This document shows, piece after piece, positions 1 through 9,100 of a stretch of 21,232 nt of DNA. Numbering within the stretch: the first letter of the stretch is position 1; each line of letters opens with the position of its first letter. The DNA comes from Methanobacteriota archaeon. GTDB lineage: Archaea > Thermoplasmatota > Poseidoniia > Poseidoniales > Poseidoniaceae. The notes under the pieces are model-generated. The model did not search any database. It saw only the letters and a program-made list of their open reading frames with translations, and was not told the DNA's origin. The position numbers were made by a program, and so were the translations under genes. Location: NCBI GenBank assembly GCA_018623995.1, contig JAAZUV010000007.1:1-21232 (forward strand), given 5' to 3'.

Positions 1-1592
1 GTGATTGAGAGATTATCGAGCCAGAGATCAACCGAATCGATGACATAGACGCCATGACCTTGAGATGCTTCGACATGGCAATTCATGCATGACACATCAC
101 CTGACGCTGTCTCCAAATCGTTTGATTTCTGATAGGATAATCCTGCTTGTTCCATCGCATTTGAACCAAGAGAACCATCGTTCGTTGAGGTCACATTGGA
201 GAAGGTGACGTACCTGGCATCAAAGACATAAGCTGCTGAAAAACCATTGTCCGAAGATGTCAATCCATCCACAACAACAGTCGCTGAATCAATGTACAAG
301 CCTTGTTCAGAATTGTTGTGAAGATTCCAATCCGTCCCTTGCAAAGAGCCTCCGCTTGAAGAATGGATTCCAGGACCTGGAGATCCACTGATCTCGATGT
401 TCTCGAGATGTGCAGCGAAGAAGGACGTTTGAATGCTCAATCCGGCAGAGTGAGCCCCTTGGCCAGATTCTCCAGCGTCCCGAATCGTCATGTTCCGCAA
501 CGTCGTTGTCGAATCGACAAAGAACAAACGAACACCGACCGAGGATGCATCATCGACGAGAACATTCTCCATCCATGCGCCGGTCGCATTGATTTCAATC
601 GCTGCAAAAGCGATTCCAGGTGATGTTGCTCCAGATGAACCTGTCCCTCGAACGGTGAGGTTGGTGAAATCCGCCGTTTCGTAATTCGTATAGTTGGTGT
701 GATTGTTTTTATCCAAATATACACCGCGATACATGCTGTTGCTGATGTCAACGTCTCGGAACACGGCTCGTGTGTAACCCGAATCATCGATGTGACGGAC
801 AATGATTCCAGTGTCGCTCTTATCGATGCTCAAGTCTTCGAACAATGGAACGCTGTCTTCAACCCATACACCGGCTGCTTCACCCAGAACGGACCCTGAA
901 ATGTTGTCCATGACTATGTCTCGATACAGTCCACCAGATGCGCCCCAGAGGTTCAATCCACGCAGCAGATGATCCGTGAAATACGCACCTTGAACAATCG
1001 GTGTCGATCCATCTCCAACTGACAAACCAATGCCGTAACGCCAGTCGTTTTGGAACGGGATATTTCGACCTGCTTGTTCGACATGTAGGTCACGGATGAC
1101 TGGAGAAGAACTACCGAACATATCGATTCCAACACGATCTGGATTGAAAATCGTCACGTTGTTGAGAATCGGATTCGAACCATACAAGGTCATACCATAG
1201 ATGGCATCTTCGATGTGCAAATGGTTGATTGTGCTTCCACGCCCATTGGATGAGGTATTGAACTGAATACCTTCGTGGTCGCCTGTCGTTGAAGAACTAG
1301 AGAGAACGACAGGGCATGTCGACGTCCCTTGAATCGTTAATCGGCCATCCACATAGATTCGGATGCCAGGCGACATGACAACACTCGTGCATGAAGTAAT
1401 GAGCAACTCATCCTGGATGTTAACGAAGTAATCACTGGTCAATGAAACCGTTCCTGACCATGTTGTGGTCGCTCTTCCTGAAGTTTCAGCAACATCGCTT
1501 TCTGACACAAAGGGCTGAACCATTGGAGACATGGACATGAACAAGAGAAGGAAGAGCAAACTCAACGCAAGGAATGTTTGCTTTCTCTCCAT
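1..1592 (-). CDS. Secreted right-handed parallel beta-helix protein, C-terminus cut off by the window edge
   Basis: An open frame of about 530 codons runs from the ATG at 1592 to the left edge with no stop, so the C-terminus is missing. Residues 1-28 form a signal peptide: MERK, then a Leu/Phe/Met-rich core. The rest is a series of roughly 20-25-residue units of the pattern 'V.D..T..G....S....L.N..I', with many Asn, Thr, Ser and Gly. That is the look of pectate-lyase-like or NosD/PbH1 beta-helix proteins. No catalytic site could be assigned. A GGTGA Shine-Dalgarno-like site (1595-1599) sits just before the ATG. The gene is divergent from the RAM-domain pair. It was found by reading the minus strand directly. 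A role in the cell envelope or in polysaccharide binding is inferred from fold and export only. One CxxCH motif (75-89) is probably incidental. Confidence 0.8.
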   Translation of the reverse strand, partial: MERKQTFLALSLLFLLLFMSMSPMVQPFVSESDVAETSGRATTTWSGTVSLTSDYFVNIQDELLITSCTSVVMSPGIRIYVDGRLTIQGTSTCPVVLSSSSTTGDHEGIQFNTSSNGRGSTINHLHIEDAIYGMTLYGSNPILNNVTIFNPDRVGIDMFGSSSPVIRDLHVEQAGRNIPFQNDWRYGIGLSVGDGSTPIVQGAYFTDHLLRGLNLWGASGGLYRDIVMDNISGSVLGEAAGVWVEDSVPLFEDLSIDKSDTGIIVRHIDDSGYTRAVFRDVDISNSMYRGVYLDKNNHTNYTNYETADFTNLTVRGTGSSGATSPGIAFAAIEINATGAWMENVLVDDASSVGVRLFFVDSTTTLRNMTIRDAGESGQGAHSAGLSIQTSFFAAHLENIEISGSPGPGIHSSSGGSLQGTDWNLHNNSEQGLYIDSATVVVDGLTSSDNGFSAAYVFDARYVTFSNVTSTNDGSLGSNAMEQAGLSYQKSNDLETASGDVSCMNCHVEASQGHGVYVIDSVDLWLDNLSI

Positions 1593-1663
1593 AGTCACCC
1601 AACCAAAGCGATAGCATTTGAAGCCACCCGTCGCTTGTGCAAGCAACAATCGAGACCCGAAGC

Positions 1664-1670
1664 GATAAAA
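1664..1670 (+). promoter_or_regulatory. Archaeal TATA-like box for the RAM-domain operon
   Basis: GATAAAA lies in an otherwise GC-balanced spacer, and its centre is about 26 bases before the GTG at 1693. In Archaea that spacing would place the transcript start at or next to the start codon, giving a leaderless mRNA. No Shine-Dalgarno sequence precedes the GTG, which fits. Confidence 0.5.
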
Positions 1671-1692
1671 CCTGTCTGCTCAAGCGAACTCC

Positions 1693-1926
1693 GTGCCAGA
1701 AGCATTCGTCCTCGTGAAGACCGAACCGTCGCATGAACGCGATGTCTATCTCGCATTAACATCGCATGCAGCAGTCAAGGAAGTCCACGCTCTCTACGGT
1801 GAATTCGATTTGCTCGCTCATGTGAGCAGCGAATCTGCGAAAACACTCACGACACTGTTGATGAAAGAGTTCAGAACGATCGAAGGAATTCGGGACACAC
1901 AAACCCTGATTGCGGTTGAATATTGA
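1693..1926 (+). CDS. Free-standing Lrp/AsnC ligand-binding (RAM) domain protein, copy 1
   Basis: This 77-residue protein matches the C-terminal effector-binding domain of Lrp/AsnC regulators (alpha-beta sandwich) and has no DNA-binding helix-turn-helix. Visible marks are the N-terminal strand 'AFVLVKT', the central 'YGEFDLLAHV' and the C-terminal 'I.GI.DT.TLI'. It starts at GTG 1693 behind a TATA-like box and is probably leaderless. Nine bases separate it from a second copy with the same layout. Stand-alone RAM proteins in other archaea form oligomers that bind amino acids and can modulate full-length Lrp proteins. The ligand here cannot be read from sequence. Confidence 0.85.
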   Translation: MPEAFVLVKTEPSHERDVYLALTSHAAVKEVHALYGEFDLLAHVSSESAKTLTTLLMKEFRTIEGIRDTQTLIAVEY

Positions 1927-1930
1927 GGTG
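1925..1930 (+). promoter_or_regulatory. Shine-Dalgarno site of the second RAM gene
   Basis: GAGGTG overlaps the TGA stop of the first RAM gene (1924-1926) and lies five bases before the ATG at 1936. It fixes that start and indicates that the two genes are translated from one mRNA. Confidence 0.7.
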
Positions 1931-1935
1931 TAAAG

Positions 1936-2169
1936 ATGGCGATAGGATTTGTTTTGATCACGACCATGCCCGGCGAAGAAGAACGTGTTCGTAACGCCCT
2001 CGATGACATTGAACATGTTACTGATCGTTGGATGCTGTTTGGAGAATTTGACCTTCTTGCACGCGTTCAAGCGGAGGATGAATTTACCCTCACTCGGTGC
2101 ATTGTCGAAGAAATACGACCACTTGATGGCATTCAAGATACCAAGACCATGATTGGTGCGGAACTGTAG
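1936..2169 (+). CDS. Free-standing Lrp/AsnC ligand-binding (RAM) domain protein, copy 2
   Basis: This is a 77-residue paralogue of the preceding gene with the same strand-helix layout: 'GFVLITT' at the start, 'FGEFDLLARV' in the middle and 'LDGIQDTKTMI' near the end. It too lacks a DNA-binding domain. The equal length and shared 'GEFDLLA' core suggest a local duplication followed by divergence, so hetero-oligomers are possible. A strong Shine-Dalgarno site overlaps the upstream stop. The stop codon is one base from the stop of the convergent STAND gene. Confidence 0.87.
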   Translation: MAIGFVLITTMPGEEERVRNALDDIEHVTDRWMLFGEFDLLARVQAEDEFTLTRCIVEEIRPLDGIQDTKTMIGAEL

Positions 2170-2170
2170 G

Positions 2171-4354
2171 TCAAACGGAATGCAAACGACTTGACAGCAT
2201 TCGTGCTCGGTTTGGGCAACCGACGGAGCGATACCGTAGAATTGCTTCACGCAGCGACATCACACGTTCTCGATCATCAAACATCGACTTCACTTCCCAC
2301 CACTTTGCGACGACACGTCTTGCTGATGGTGCTTTAATCGCTTCGAGTGATTGGATGTCGATTTGTGCATGGATTGTTTTTGCTCTCGGCAGTTGTGTTT
2401 CCACCAATTGCTCGCAAATGAGAAGCAAAAGAGACGCTTTGTACAAGGGCTGCTCCAACTGCGTTGCTGTGAGCTCTGCGTTCCTCAGCGTCAATGCAGC
2501 ATTCATCGGTTTTGAATCAACCGATCTTAATTCCGTTTTCATTCCCAAGTATTGCAAGAGAGGGTCGGTTGACGAGCCGATGCCTCGGAGTTGGTCGAGT
2601 AAAAAGTTCGCACCATCGAAATCCTTTCGTTCAAGCGCAAGTGAATGACGCATGACAACGAGTGTTGTCAACACAATCTGACGTTCATGCTCTGCATCTG
2701 GCAATTCGACTTGATTGAGCAATCGTTCGATGCGATCGTAATCAATGGCGCTTGAGGATGGAGCGAGATCATCAATGCAGCGAGAGAGTACTGAGAGTTG
2801 GATGCGTAACTTCTGCTGCGCATCATGGATTTCATCAAGAATGGTTTCAAGATCTTGCAGAGGGTCTTTCTTTCCTTCAAACTGTGCGATCTGCATACGT
2901 ATGTTGACAAGTTTGGGAGAATCCTGATTCTGAATGTAGGCCTTTGCAACATCAATCTCTGCGCGATTGAGGGCGTGTTGTGCTGCAAGTTCAATCAGAT
3001 CGATGTCTTCTGAATTGCTGACCAGTGCTTCATCGAGGAGTGTTGCAAACGCACCAGAATAGGATGACATGAGCTCGTTTGCTCGGGAGGAGAGATGATT
3101 CGATACGTCTGTTTCATCTCGTTGAATACGGTGATGCAATTCAAGAATCGATGCCAAAGCGTCGTTTTGTTGTTCCCAATGGGTAATCGCCGATCGATGA
3201 AGCGCATCAAGTTCCGATTCATCGAGCGAGGACTTGCACACGTTGCGAATCAAGTGTTGCATTTCCATCGCCGCATCCTTGTTGCCCCAACGAAGCAACG
3301 TATGTTCATCGAGCAAGGCAACATGATTTGGTTCAGGCATTCGTTCTGCGGGAACAGGGAATGGTAACACCAAGAACGGCGACATAGCATCATGGACGTC
3401 TGACGATGCTTCACCAAGAACGACCTGATCGACATAGGCACGAACGTCCAGATTCGTCTCTGGGAGTGGTGTTGATGCATCATGAAGGAGAATCGCCAGA
3501 GGGTGACCTCCTAACGCCTCAACGATTGTTTCACGCTCATCACCTAGTTCGGGATTGAGTAACTCAATGGCATCTGTTTGCTCGAGTGGCCCCAATTCGA
3601 CATAGGTTCCATCGATGGAAAACGTATCACGGTCACGTCCCAACAGCATGAAAGGAATCGAATGATTCTCAAGCGCTTGGAAGAGATTGGAAAACGATTC
3701 TTGATGTCTGGATGAGATGCTGTGGACATCATCAAACACCAATACGACATTCTCGTGTTGGAATGAGGATGCATATCCTTCAACATCCAGAATCTGAGGC
3801 GCATCAGCTTCCATCCGTTGCATGGCTTCATGGACATCACAGTACGCATCGAGTTGAACCCAGTGAACATTCAGATCCTTCTCAACCAAATCCTCAGTAA
3901 TCTTTCGAGCAAGTGTCGATTTCCCAATGCCTGGCATTCCTCGGAGGTGGACTGGCACCTTGTTCTCAAGAGCGTCTCGAATCAACCCAAGTTCGGAATG
4001 ACGCCCATGTACATGTGTGTATTCTGGAAGTTGTCCCTTCAATTTCGATGAAGTTCGTGCACGTCGTTCGGGAATGTCCTCTGTGTGTGAATGGAGTTGG
4101 TTACGGCCTGATTCAGTGATGTGCACAACTTTGCGTTTCCTCCGCCCTCCCCCGATGACGTGTGCCTGTCGCGTCAAGAGAAACCCTTCTTCCTCCAAGA
4201 CAGACATGGGTTGAAACAGAGCTGAGCGAACGACGCCAATTCCGTCTGCGATGCCTTCGAGAGATAGGCTACGTGGAACATCCCATGCCCCTTCAAGCGT
4301 TGATGGATGCTCATCCAACCAACGCAAAATACGTAGCATGGCAGGCGATAGCAT
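2171..4354 (-). CDS. Winged-helix STAND P-loop NTPase with helical-repeat tail, putative signal-responsive regulator
   Basis: The 727-residue product has three parts. Residues 1-90 are a winged-helix/MarR-like DNA-binding region ('MLRILRWLDEH', then 'LEEEGFLL' and a basic wing 'GGGRRKRKVV'). Residues 115-300 are an NTPase: Walker A GMPGIGKST at 139-147, Walker B VVLVFDD at 203-209, an LLGRDRD sensor-like strand at 237-243, and the GGHPLAILL segment at 282-290 that recalls the GxP motif of NB-ARC/STAND proteins. The remainder is almost all alpha-helical and probably TPR-like. This build is typical of STAND regulators such as MalT, in which repeats sense an inducer and nucleotide exchange drives assembly. 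The ATG at 4354 is the first possible start, since an in-frame TGA lies six bases further upstream; the ATG at 4339 is an alternative. Target genes are unknown. The neighbours are the RAM pair (convergent) and uvrC (divergent). Confidence 0.75.
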   Translation of the reverse strand: MLSPAMLRILRWLDEHPSTLEGAWDVPRSLSLEGIADGIGVVRSALFQPMSVLEEEGFLLTRQAHVIGGGRRKRKVVHITESGRNQLHSHTEDIPERRARTSSKLKGQLPEYTHVHGRHSELGLIRDALENKVPVHLRGMPGIGKSTLARKITEDLVEKDLNVHWVQLDAYCDVHEAMQRMEADAPQILDVEGYASSFQHENVVLVFDDVHSISSRHQESFSNLFQALENHSIPFMLLGRDRDTFSIDGTYVELGPLEQTDAIELLNPELGDERETIVEALGGHPLAILLHDASTPLPETNLDVRAYVDQVVLGEASSDVHDAMSPFLVLPFPVPAERMPEPNHVALLDEHTLLRWGNKDAAMEMQHLIRNVCKSSLDESELDALHRSAITHWEQQNDALASILELHHRIQRDETDVSNHLSSRANELMSSYSGAFATLLDEALVSNSEDIDLIELAAQHALNRAEIDVAKAYIQNQDSPKLVNIRMQIAQFEGKKDPLQDLETILDEIHDAQQKLRIQLSVLSRCIDDLAPSSSAIDYDRIERLLNQVELPDAEHERQIVLTTLVVMRHSLALERKDFDGANFLLDQLRGIGSSTDPLLQYLGMKTELRSVDSKPMNAALTLRNAELTATQLEQPLYKASLLLLICEQLVETQLPRAKTIHAQIDIQSLEAIKAPSARRVVAKWWEVKSMFDDRERVMSLREAILRYRSVGCPNRARMLSSRLHSV

Positions 4355-4446
4355 CTGAACTCAATACCTTCTACACAGCCTTGCATTTGATGTTGTCCTA
4401 TTGATGTTCAAAAGAGACAATGCAGGTTTTTTTGACCTATGGGCGC

Positions 4447-4451
4447 AAGGA
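4447..4451 (+). promoter_or_regulatory. Shine-Dalgarno site favouring the ATG at 4458 for uvrC
   Basis: AAGGA lies six bases before the ATG at 4458. The upstream candidates, TTG 4401 and ATG 4404, have no such site and would add 18-19 residues that do not resemble UvrC N-termini. A T-rich stretch at 4428-4436 could be a poor TATA element for this start. Confidence 0.5.
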
Positions 4452-4457
4452 ATCGGT

Positions 4458-6185
4458 ATGGCGGTCGATGCAGCATCCATCGATTTGCCTGCCTCACCTG
4501 GCGTCTACCTGTTCAAAACGGCTGAAGGCAGAGTGTTGTACGTCGGTAAAGCAACGCGTTTGAATGAGAGGATTCGCTCGTACTTCGCGACCAATCCTGA
4601 TCGACACATGATCCCCGAATTGGTCGCTCGAGCAGACGATGTCGAATGCATCGTTACGACGACACCGCAAGAAGCGTTGATCCTCGAACGCCAGCTCATT
4701 CGTGAACATAAACCTCGATTCAACTCCATGCTCAAGGATGACAAATCGTATCCGTATCTTGTGTTGACGAACGAGGAGTTCCCTCGCATCATGTACACGC
4801 GTCATCCACCGAAGAAAGCCCATCGATGGGGTCCGTTCCCAAATGCGGGTGCTGCGAAGCAAGTCATGCAACTTTTGAGAAGGCATTTCGGGATTCGCGA
4901 TTGCAAAGAATTGCTTCCACAGGGGTGTCTTGCCATGCACATCGGACTCTGCACAGGGCCGTGCATCAACGGTGAAGGATATGCTGAGCAGGTTCGAGCT
5001 GTCAAGAAAATTCTCGATGGTGAAGCGACAGAACTGCTTGAAGAACTCGGCGAAAAGATGGATGTGTGCTCAAGCGAAATGAAATTTGAGCGAGCAGGCT
5101 ACTACCGTGATCTTATTCGATCCATACGCACCACCATTGGACAGCATGTTGTTTCAAGCAAGTTGTATCGTGATTGTGATGCCATTGGATTCGCTGAACA
5201 AGGTGATCTTGCCGCACTTGTCGTGCTTCATGCTGATGATGGCGTCGTCAAAGGACAAGAGGTCTGGCCATTCGTTCATCGAGGCGACATTGGTGAAACA
5301 GTCAGTCGTTTCATCAGCGAACACTACGTTCACCGCAGGCCTCCACGATTGTTGCTCACTCCTACGCCATTGCTTGACGGATTGCAACAGTGGTTGGACG
5401 AGCGTCGAGGTGCTTCGGTTGAGGTTCGGACGCCTATGCGTGGAGATATGGTCACGCTACGGACACTTGCTGATCAAAATGCGGAAATTCAGGTCTCACG
5501 ACTTGCAAACAAGTCGAGTGGTTCGCTTGAACAGCGAGCAGCTGATGAAGCCGCACGATTGCTCGATGTTGAACAGATGAATCACGTCGTCTGTTTCGAC
5601 ATGGCTCAATTGCAGGGCGATGAACGCGTCGGTGCAAGTGTTGTTCTTCGAAATGGACGTCCAGCCAAGAAGGAATACAGGACCTACATCGTCAAAGGCG
5701 ATGCAATGGATGACTTACGCATGATGCGTGAAGTTGTTGAACGATGGTTGAAGCGACAAGAGGAGTGGCCTGATGTGCTCCTTCTCGATGGTGGAGAGAC
5801 CCATCTCTCAACAATACGTTCGATGTTGGACGAACACGGTGTTCAGGATCGATTCATTCTTGCAGCGTTGGCAAAACGAGAAGAAACGCTTCATCGAGAA
5901 GGGTATGAACCAATCGTGCTCGACCGCAGAGGACGTGTTTTTGTTCATGCACGTGATGAAGCACATCGATTTGTCAACACCTTCCATCGGAAACGTCGCA
6001 AGAAGAGCCGGCTAGGCGACCCTCTCGAGAACGTTCTCGGTTTGGGTGCGAAGAAGCTGCAATCACTTCTGCGTCACTTCGGAGGTCGCCAAGGAATCAA
6101 CAATGCGAGCATTGAGGATTTGAAAACCGTTCCAGGCATTGGCCCATCGCTTGCAGAACGCATCCATGAAAGCCTGCATCGCTAA
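4458..6185 (+). CDS. uvrC: Excinuclease ABC subunit C
   Basis: UvrC makes both incisions around a DNA lesion after UvrA/UvrB recognition. Numbered from the ATG at 4458 (575 residues), the domains are in the usual order: GIY-YIG nuclease at about 12-95 ('SPGVYLFK', 'LYVGKA'), four cysteines at 149, 157, 165 and 169 in the positions of the reported [4Fe-4S] cluster of E. coli UvrC, a UVR motif at about 190-225 ('MKFERAGYYRD'), the RNase H-like nuclease with 'CFDMAQ' (Asp381), 'LLLDGG' (Asp444) and 'RDEAHRF' (His503), and a C-terminal tandem helix-hairpin-helix ending in 'VPGIGPSLAERI'. All expected catalytic residues are visible. A start at 4401/4404 is possible but the N-terminus would be unusually long. 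UvrABC is a bacterial system present in some mesophilic archaea, so descent from an old transfer is likely. uvrA and uvrB are not in this window. The stop interlocks with the convergent gene. Confidence 0.97.
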   Translation: MAVDAASIDLPASPGVYLFKTAEGRVLYVGKATRLNERIRSYFATNPDRHMIPELVARADDVECIVTTTPQEALILERQLIREHKPRFNSMLKDDKSYPYLVLTNEEFPRIMYTRHPPKKAHRWGPFPNAGAAKQVMQLLRRHFGIRDCKELLPQGCLAMHIGLCTGPCINGEGYAEQVRAVKKILDGEATELLEELGEKMDVCSSEMKFERAGYYRDLIRSIRTTIGQHVVSSKLYRDCDAIGFAEQGDLAALVVLHADDGVVKGQEVWPFVHRGDIGETVSRFISEHYVHRRPPRLLLTPTPLLDGLQQWLDERRGASVEVRTPMRGDMVTLRTLADQNAEIQVSRLANKSSGSLEQRAADEAARLLDVEQMNHVVCFDMAQLQGDERVGASVVLRNGRPAKKEYRTYIVKGDAMDDLRMMREVVERWLKRQEEWPDVLLLDGGETHLSTIRSMLDEHGVQDRFILAALAKREETLHREGYEPIVLDRRGRVFVHARDEAHRFVNTFHRKRRKKSRLGDPLENVLGLGAKKLQSLLRHFGGRQGINNASIEDLKTVPGIGPSLAERIHESLHR

Positions 6186-9100
6186 GGCTGTTCAGGTGGG
6201 TATTGCATCGCCTCAAACGGATCGATGCCTTCCTCGTATCCACCGACTTGACGATCGACCAATCCAGCCATCTGAGCGAAGTCCGATTCGGACAATCCCA
6301 TCTTCTGAGCCTTGTAGAGAGAATTCTTCGATTCTCTTGCAGCTCGCTTTTTCTTCTTCTTCTTTCGACGTCGCCGAATCAAGAGAATCAACAAGATGAC
6401 CACAACAGCCGGATAGGCCCAGAACTGACCAAGTAGGTACAACCACGTGACTTGCAAGCGAAGTGTCACCTCATCATCGAGACCTTCAGGTGGAATTGTG
6501 TACGTAATGACTTGACGTCCTTCCGCATCCTCCGTTACAATCATGTTGCCTTGAGCAGATTTCGCCTCCTTGGCAATGACGCCCTTTGGCAACGTGAAAC
6601 TGACGGGGCCTGTGAGGTCGAATTCCGTCTCTTCATGGATGGTGGTATCCCACGAGCCTGTCTCAAATGTCAAGGCCTCTTGTTCGAGTGGCGGGAAGGT
6701 GACACCTTCTGATGAGACAACGCTCGCTACCATCATCGATGACATCTCGTCGACCATCATGACCATGGGTTGGAGCAGTGGTGAACGGAAAGCACCACTG
6801 ATGTCCTCTGTCAGCAGTGAGAGCGTAACCGAATCAGGATCGCCACTGAACAAATCGCCCCATGGGCTTGAGACAGCCAGCGTAAATCGTACCTTTGGGA
6901 TCTTTAGGCTCACGCTGAGTCCAACATCATCAGATACAACCGGTCCAGGCGTTCCGAGACCTGCAAGGCTCGTTTCAATGACAAAATCACTGATGTCGAC
7001 GGCCGAAAACTCTGGTCCTTCTTCGACATCCTCAAGTCCCTCAGCAGCGAGATGAATTTCGCTGGTGAGAATTTCCCCCACATCGGTTCCAAATTGCATC
7101 AATCCGTCTGAAGTAAGTTCGAAAACAAGTTGACGTGACGCAGGACAATCTGTGAAAGCAGTATCTGGTTCAAGGCATCGTTCGATCTTGATTGGTTTGT
7201 CACTACGACTCATAATGTCTCCAAAGAGCCGAATCAAATCGCTTGGAATGACCTCCATGCGGACAGTTGTGTCATCATTCACATCGTAATACCCCTGTGG
7301 AACAGCGATTCTGTGAACGACTGCACTGGCTTCAAGACCAAACTCAACCGATACAGATTTTGTCCATTCGTTGATGTCAAAGGTGTCGAAATCGATCTCC
7401 AGAGATGTAGAGACACAGGTCTTCTGCGTTTGCAGACAAATCGTTTGACCGTCCTCATTGACGATGGGATGATTGTAAGCCCAAGGAGAAGGTCCTGCAA
7501 TGGAGATTTCGTTTCTGTTTTCACCAGATTCAGAGTGTTCGAGAATGATGCGGTCATCGCCACCAATGGTCTCAATCCAACTTGGTAGAATCAGTTCGAG
7601 TGTAATCTTTGACGGTGGTAGGTCGGATGGAATCATGCTTTCGAGGAAGCCTGTATCGAGGACGGTTTCCAGCGAAAGCCCAGCATCCATCAATCGTCGA
7701 AGGTCCTCATTCGTAATGACTTCAAAATAATCACTAATGTTGTACGTTTCGCCATCTAGTTCAAATTCCGAATCGGGAAGATTTTCCTGAATAAGGTCGA
7801 GCAGTCCTAGTTCGAAGGTATTGCTTGTTGAGCGCAAATAGACGGGGTGATTGTAACCCATGGCGCTCGGACCTTGGATACAATACGAAATCGTGTTTGG
7901 TGGTGTTACTGTTTCAGAACAACCAACAGAATGGCTGTAGTTCAATCCACCAGCAGGCCCTTCGATACCATCGGCAACAGAATCGCTTACCCAGGTCAAG
8001 TCGCCCATCTGAATATCAGGCGCTCCTGGTATAGAATCAGAAAACGCATCCCCAACCGAAGCGACCGGGAATTGGTCGGTAAAGTCGTCAAGTGGGGCAA
8101 TTCCGTTCTCATACGCCAAGCGAATACCATCGGAGGTGATCTGAGGAATCGTTGCAAGGTTGGATAATTCAACCAATGAGATGCCCCAGTTGTCCATCGT
8201 GGTTGTGTCAAGGTAGTTGATACCTGCAACAAAGTCGATTTGAACCGCTTGTTCGTCAAACAAGTCCACTTTGAGATGGAGCGTTACCGCCTCTTCGTTC
8301 GGATCGAGTTCAACAATGGAGGTTGTTGATGTGTTGCGATAGCCCATCGTCAGACTCACGGTCTGGTCGACGCGAGAGGCGCCTATGCCAGCGTTGAGGT
8401 TGTCGACCGTCCATTGGCCAACGCAAGCTGCTGGTAGACATGCTGATGGTTGAATCGAGCCATTGCTGTCAACACCGACGATGGCTGCATAATCCGGAGG
8501 ACTGATGGAAAAGGTCGAAGCATGACCGGGTTCAGCAAACACGCTGAATTGTGTCGTCAGTTCTGAACCCATAATCAAGAGACCTTGGTAGGCTCGTTCA
8601 AGATCGAGGTCTGAATTTTCAAGGAGATTGAACGTACTTGTTGACAACTCAATCTCAGCGATGGTTGAGAAGCAAATTGGTGGGTCAAAGGCGTTGTTTT
8701 CCGTAACGCCTGAACCAGAATCATACACTGAATCTTGTGTTGCATCGGTTGTGCATACCTCGGAAGAACCTGCTTCTGTGTAGATGCCATCGTACTGCGT
8801 GTTGATGGCTGTGACCGTACCAAAACCACTGGAAAGCAAATCATGGATTGTGTCTTCTACCTCGACCAGCATCTTGTCACCAACTGTTCCAGTACCGTCA
8901 TCGTAGGCGAAGTAGGTTCGAATCATGTCTGCAGGAATTCCATCGTCATCATCGAGACCATCTGCTGCGAGTGCTGCTTGTGTGGTTGAATCATCGAGAC
9001 CGACCTTACTTCGATCGAATTCACGAACGGCCCAACTCAAGGTCATGTGGATGGTTGATGTATCTTGCAAATCAAAATCGTAGGTTCCACGAATCCAATC

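Noticed and set aside
75..89. CxxCH motif (CMNCH) in the beta-helix protein, as in c-type cytochromes
   Set aside because: A single motif inside a regular beta-helix repeat with no cytochrome fold or further heme site; a disulfide or chance is more likely.
1756..2250. Minus-strand open frame of 164 codons across the RAM genes
   Set aside because: It is antisense to two well-supported RAM genes, overlaps the STAND 3' end, and its composition resembles no protein family.
5086..5580. Plus-strand open frame of 164 codons inside uvrC
   Set aside because: It is an out-of-frame shadow of uvrC, whose own frame is conserved over this whole stretch.
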